Assembly (NCBI GenBank): GCA_021778875.1
Contig: JAJYBT010000116.1
Coordinates: forward strand, 1 to 7,219
Direction of reading: 5' to 3'
DNA from: Acidobacteriota bacterium
GTDB lineage: Bacteria > Acidobacteriota > Terriglobia > Terriglobales > Acidobacteriaceae
DNA: 7,219 nucleotides
Shown here piece by piece: positions 5,784 to 7,219 of the stretch (position 1 is its first letter; the number at the start of each line of letters is the position of its first letter). The translations under genes and the position numbers were made by a program. The notes under the pieces are model-generated. The model saw only the letters and a program-made list of their open reading frames with translations, did not search any database and was not told the DNA's origin.

Positions 5784-6389
5784 TTAATGGGGTCCGTGTG
5801 CTGCGTTGTGTTTTTCGCGGTAGATCTGGCGGCTGGCGCCATTCTGCTCGCGGTTAATCTGGCGGCGCTGCTGTCCGGTGAGGGATCCACCGTTGGCGGC
5901 GCGGTCGGCGGCGACCTGGCGATTGATGTTCTGCTGGTGATTTTCGGCGTGGGCCGCTTCGCCGGCGGTCATGGAGCCGCTGCGGATGCCATTGGCAATG
6001 CGCTGCTGCTGGTTGGCGCGGCGCTGGCCGACCTGATTGTCGCCGTAGTGCGCCTGGGCGGCGTTGTGCTTGTCAGCATAGATGGAGTGGCTGATGTTGT
6101 TTTGCTGGCGGTTGACGCGCTGGCGCTCCTGCGGGGTGAGCGCGCCACCGTTTGCGGTGCGGTCGGTGCGGATTTCGCGGTTGACGTTGGTTTCGCGCGA
6201 TTCGATGCGCTTGGTTTCTCCGGCGGTAAGCTGGCCGGACTGGACGCCGTTGGCGATGCGGTCCTGCTGGTTATCGCGGCGGTTGTGGATGGTGGCGGGG
6301 TTGGCCGCGGGCTGCGCGGGGGCGGGCTGCTGTGCGAAGGCCGGGGCAACCAGGGCTGCTGCGGCGAACAAGATGAGCGTCCTGTGCAT
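5784..6389 (-). CDS. Exported Q/N/R-rich protein with two 75-residue tandem repeats, function unknown
   Basis: This 201-aa protein begins with a signal peptide (MHRTLILFAAAALVAPAFA) and a Gln/Pro/Ala linker. The rest is two ungapped 75-residue repeats, residues 37-111 and 123-197, which I count as identical at 42 of 75 positions. Each repeat itself looks like two related helical units: RIANG-x2-SG-x2-TAGE, then DR-x-ANGG-x-LT-x-Q-x-R with NR-x-QN-x2-S-x2-IY and KHNAA. There are no cysteines and no further membrane segment, so a soluble, helical periplasmic or secreted protein is likely. I do not recognise a named family, although similar Q/N/R repeats with a RIANG..SG.LTAGE pattern occur, as I recall, in other soil bacteria. 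The start at 6389 is fixed by a strong GGAGGAG ribosome site and the signal peptide; the frame extends to 6449 without support. The M23 gene follows 46 nt downstream, suggesting an envelope role. Confidence 0.78.
   Translation of the reverse strand: MHRTLILFAAAALVAPAFAQQPAPAQPAANPATIHNRRDNQQDRIANGVQSGQLTAGETKRIESRETNVNREIRTDRTANGGALTPQERQRVNRQQNNISHSIYADKHNAAQAHYGDNQVGQRRANQQQRIANGIRSGSMTAGEAAHAENHQQNINRQVAADRAANGGSLTGQQRRQINREQNGASRQIYREKHNAAHGPH
5799..6281 (-). repeat. Two-copy internal repeat encoding the 75-residue units
   Basis: Copy 1 is 6057-6281 and copy 2 is 5799-6023, each 225 bp and in the same frame, with a 33-bp spacer encoding QAHYGDNQVGQ. The protein copies align without gaps. 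The substitutions are spread evenly, so the duplication is not recent. Confidence 0.8.
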
Positions 6390-6393
6390 GAAA

Positions 6394-6400
6394 CTCCTCC
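6394..6400 (-). promoter_or_regulatory. Strong ribosome binding site of the repeat-protein gene
   Basis: GGAGGAG on the minus strand, with the GGAGG core 6 nt before the ATG at 6389. It is the best Shine-Dalgarno in the window and sets the start of the repeat protein at the Met that opens its signal peptide. Confidence 0.8.
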
Positions 6401-6476
6401 AGAAATTTCGTTGTTGTGATGATTGGCCTCTCGGCCCACGTTGAGTCATAACCCCCGAGGCGGGCGGAAAGTTGCG

Positions 6477-6489
6477 AAATTCCGAATTT
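6477..6489. promoter_or_regulatory. A/T-rich palindrome between divergent genes, possible operator
   Basis: AAATTC-c-GAATTT is a perfect 6-bp inverted repeat with a single central base. It lies in the 141-bp divergent region between the repeat-protein gene and the DUF1223 gene, just before a -35-like TTGTCA. It could be a regulator site for one or both genes, but A/T-rich palindromes are easily formed by chance. Confidence 0.25.
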
Positions 6490-6494
6490 TTTAG

Positions 6495-6525
6495 TTGTCA
6501 TGGGTTTACGCGCGCCATCTTAATA
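6495..6525 (+). promoter_or_regulatory. Possible sigma-70-type promoter of the DUF1223 gene
   Basis: TTGTCA (6495-6500) matches TTGACA at four of six positions, and TTAATA (6520-6525) is a weak -10 match, with a 19-nt spacer (18 if CTTAAT is used). Transcription would start at or very near the ATG at 6531, so the message would be leaderless or nearly so. This agrees with the lack of a properly spaced Shine-Dalgarno (AGG at 6525-6527 is too close). Confidence 0.3.
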
Positions 6526-6530
6526 GGTGC

Positions 6531-7219
6531 ATGGCTTCCCCGTTTTTGCGTCGAGATCTTGTTGTTCGGCTTGCGTTCCTGCTGGCTTTTGCTGCCGGGT
6601 TGGTTGCGGTGCCGGTATTCGGGCAGGCCTTGCAGGCGGCTTCGGCGGAGCATCGGAAGCCGGTGCTGGTGGAGCTGTTCACGTCAGAGGGCTGCTCGGA
6701 TTGCCCGCCGGCGGATGAGCTGCTGGCGCGGCTGGATGCGACGCAGTTTGTGCCAGAGGCTCAGGCGATTGTGCTGAGCGAGCATGTGACGTACTGGAAC
6801 CACGGGGGGTGGAATGATCCGTTCTCGATGCAGAGTTTCGATGAGCGGCAGCAGGCGTATGTGTACCGGTTCCGGCTCCAGGGGAGTTATACGCCGCAGG
6901 TGGTGGTGGATGGCGCGGCGCAGCTTGTGGGCAACGATCCCGGGGCGCTGACGCAGGCTGTGACGAGCGCCGCGAGCGCGCCGAAGCAGCCGCTTGCGAT
7001 TGCCGATGCGAGCTGGGAAGGCACGAGCGTGCGCTTTGCCGTGCATGGGACGGCGGATCCGGGCGCAAGGCTGGAGGCGGCGCTGGCCGAGGATGCCACG
7101 CGGAGCGAGGTATCGCGCGGGGAGAACGCCGGGCGGACGCTGCATCATGTAGCCGTTGTGCGGGTTCTAAAGGAGTTTGGCACAAACGCGATGGACGGGC
7201 GGCCGCTGGAGGTGGGCGG
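6531..7219 (+). CDS. Exported DUF1223 thioredoxin-fold protein with CSDC motif, C-terminus cut off by window edge
   Basis: The visible 229 residues match the DUF1223 family, secreted proteins of thioredoxin-like fold and unknown function. An N-terminal signal peptide (about 1-31, basic RR then a hydrophobic run ending VFGQA) is followed by LVELFTSEGCSDCPPADELL (46-65) with C55-x2-C58. Next come SEHVTYWNHGGWNDPF (83-98), the RQQAY stretch (106-110) and SYTPQVVVDG (119-128), which are the conserved family blocks. The cis-Pro-like YTPQ after the CxxC supports the thioredoxin fold. The start is the ATG at 6531; TAG at 6492-6494 closes the frame upstream. The stop codon lies beyond base 7219. The family is usually about 230-260 aa, so little is missing. 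It diverges from the repeat-protein/M23 pair. A redox role is plausible from CSDC but not shown. Minus-strand frames over this gene are shadows. Confidence 0.88.
   Translation, partial: MASPFLRRDLVVRLAFLLAFAAGLVAVPVFGQALQAASAEHRKPVLVELFTSEGCSDCPPADELLARLDATQFVPEAQAIVLSEHVTYWNHGGWNDPFSMQSFDERQQAYVYRFRLQGSYTPQVVVDGAAQLVGNDPGALTQAVTSAASAPKQPLAIADASWEGTSVRFAVHGTADPGARLEAALAEDATRSEVSRGENAGRTLHHVAVVRVLKEFGTNAMDGRPLEVG

Noticed and set aside
5738..5890. N-terminal 51-residue extension of the M23 gene
   Set aside because: It overlaps the 3' end of the upstream gene and would bury a good signal peptide that starts at 5737.
5787..6419. A 210-codon hydrophobic plus-strand frame over the repeat-protein gene
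   Set aside because: It is the antisense of a gene with a signal peptide, strong ribosome site and repeat structure. Its Val/Ala/Gly/Leu bias is what the reverse complement of Q/N/R/A codons gives in high-GC DNA.
6425..6436. GGCC-tctc-GGCC hairpin in the leader of the repeat-protein gene
   Set aside because: Only 4 bp long with no extension; too weak to call a riboswitch or attenuator.
1..7219. CRISPR array, tRNA or rRNA gene, insertion sequence, integrase or attachment site
   Set aside because: I looked for regularly spaced repeats, cloverleaf-like sequence and transposase or recombinase motifs on both strands and saw none. The accessory look of 1060-1896 rests on composition and family only.

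Overview
This looks like a chromosomal window from a high-GC Gram-negative soil bacterium, most likely an acidobacterium (Terriglobia/Acidobacteriaceae type). That placement is inferred from the protein families and is not proven: a pseudokinase fused to a TonB C-terminal domain, a stand-alone VKOR, a DUF1223 protein, and a hairpin-bearing intergenic element in a style I associate with acidobacterial genomes. There is no rRNA, tRNA, CRISPR array, integrase or transposase in the window.

Left part (1-1971). A truncated nadD (NAD biosynthesis, minus strand) diverges from a 141-aa VKOR-family disulfide-generating membrane protein (plus strand) across a 48-bp gap. Next, on the plus strand, is a 278-aa protein with a DUF3883 (NO VEIN C-terminal) domain that carries a PD-(D/E)xK-like set of residues. 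This gene is visibly lower in GC than its neighbours and looks like accessory cargo, possibly linked to defence or nucleic-acid cleavage.

Middle (1972-4840). A 421-aa alpha/beta hydrolase of the ABHD18/DUF2048 type (plus strand) ends at a good intrinsic terminator. Converging on it from the minus strand is the most striking gene of the window. It has an N-terminal kinase-fold domain whose HRD and DFG motifs are destroyed (HGH and GDG), then one membrane segment, then a TonB-type C-terminal domain. Upstream of it lies a two-hairpin, REP-like intergenic element that artificially lengthens its open frame.

Right part (4841-7219). Two minus-strand genes, probably co-transcribed, encode exported proteins: a Q/N/R-rich protein made of two 75-residue tandem repeats (upstream) and an M23/LytM zinc peptidase (downstream). 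A 4-codon Shine-Dalgarno-led leader frame overlaps the start of the peptidase gene. Diverging from them is an exported DUF1223 thioredoxin-fold protein with a CSDC motif, which runs off the right edge.

Common theme: most products (VKOR, kinase-TonB, M23, repeat protein, DUF1223) act in or across the cell envelope. No single obvious multi-gene pathway ties them together. The strongest candidate for something under-described is the pseudokinase-TonB fusion. The repeat protein and the DUF3883 gene come next.
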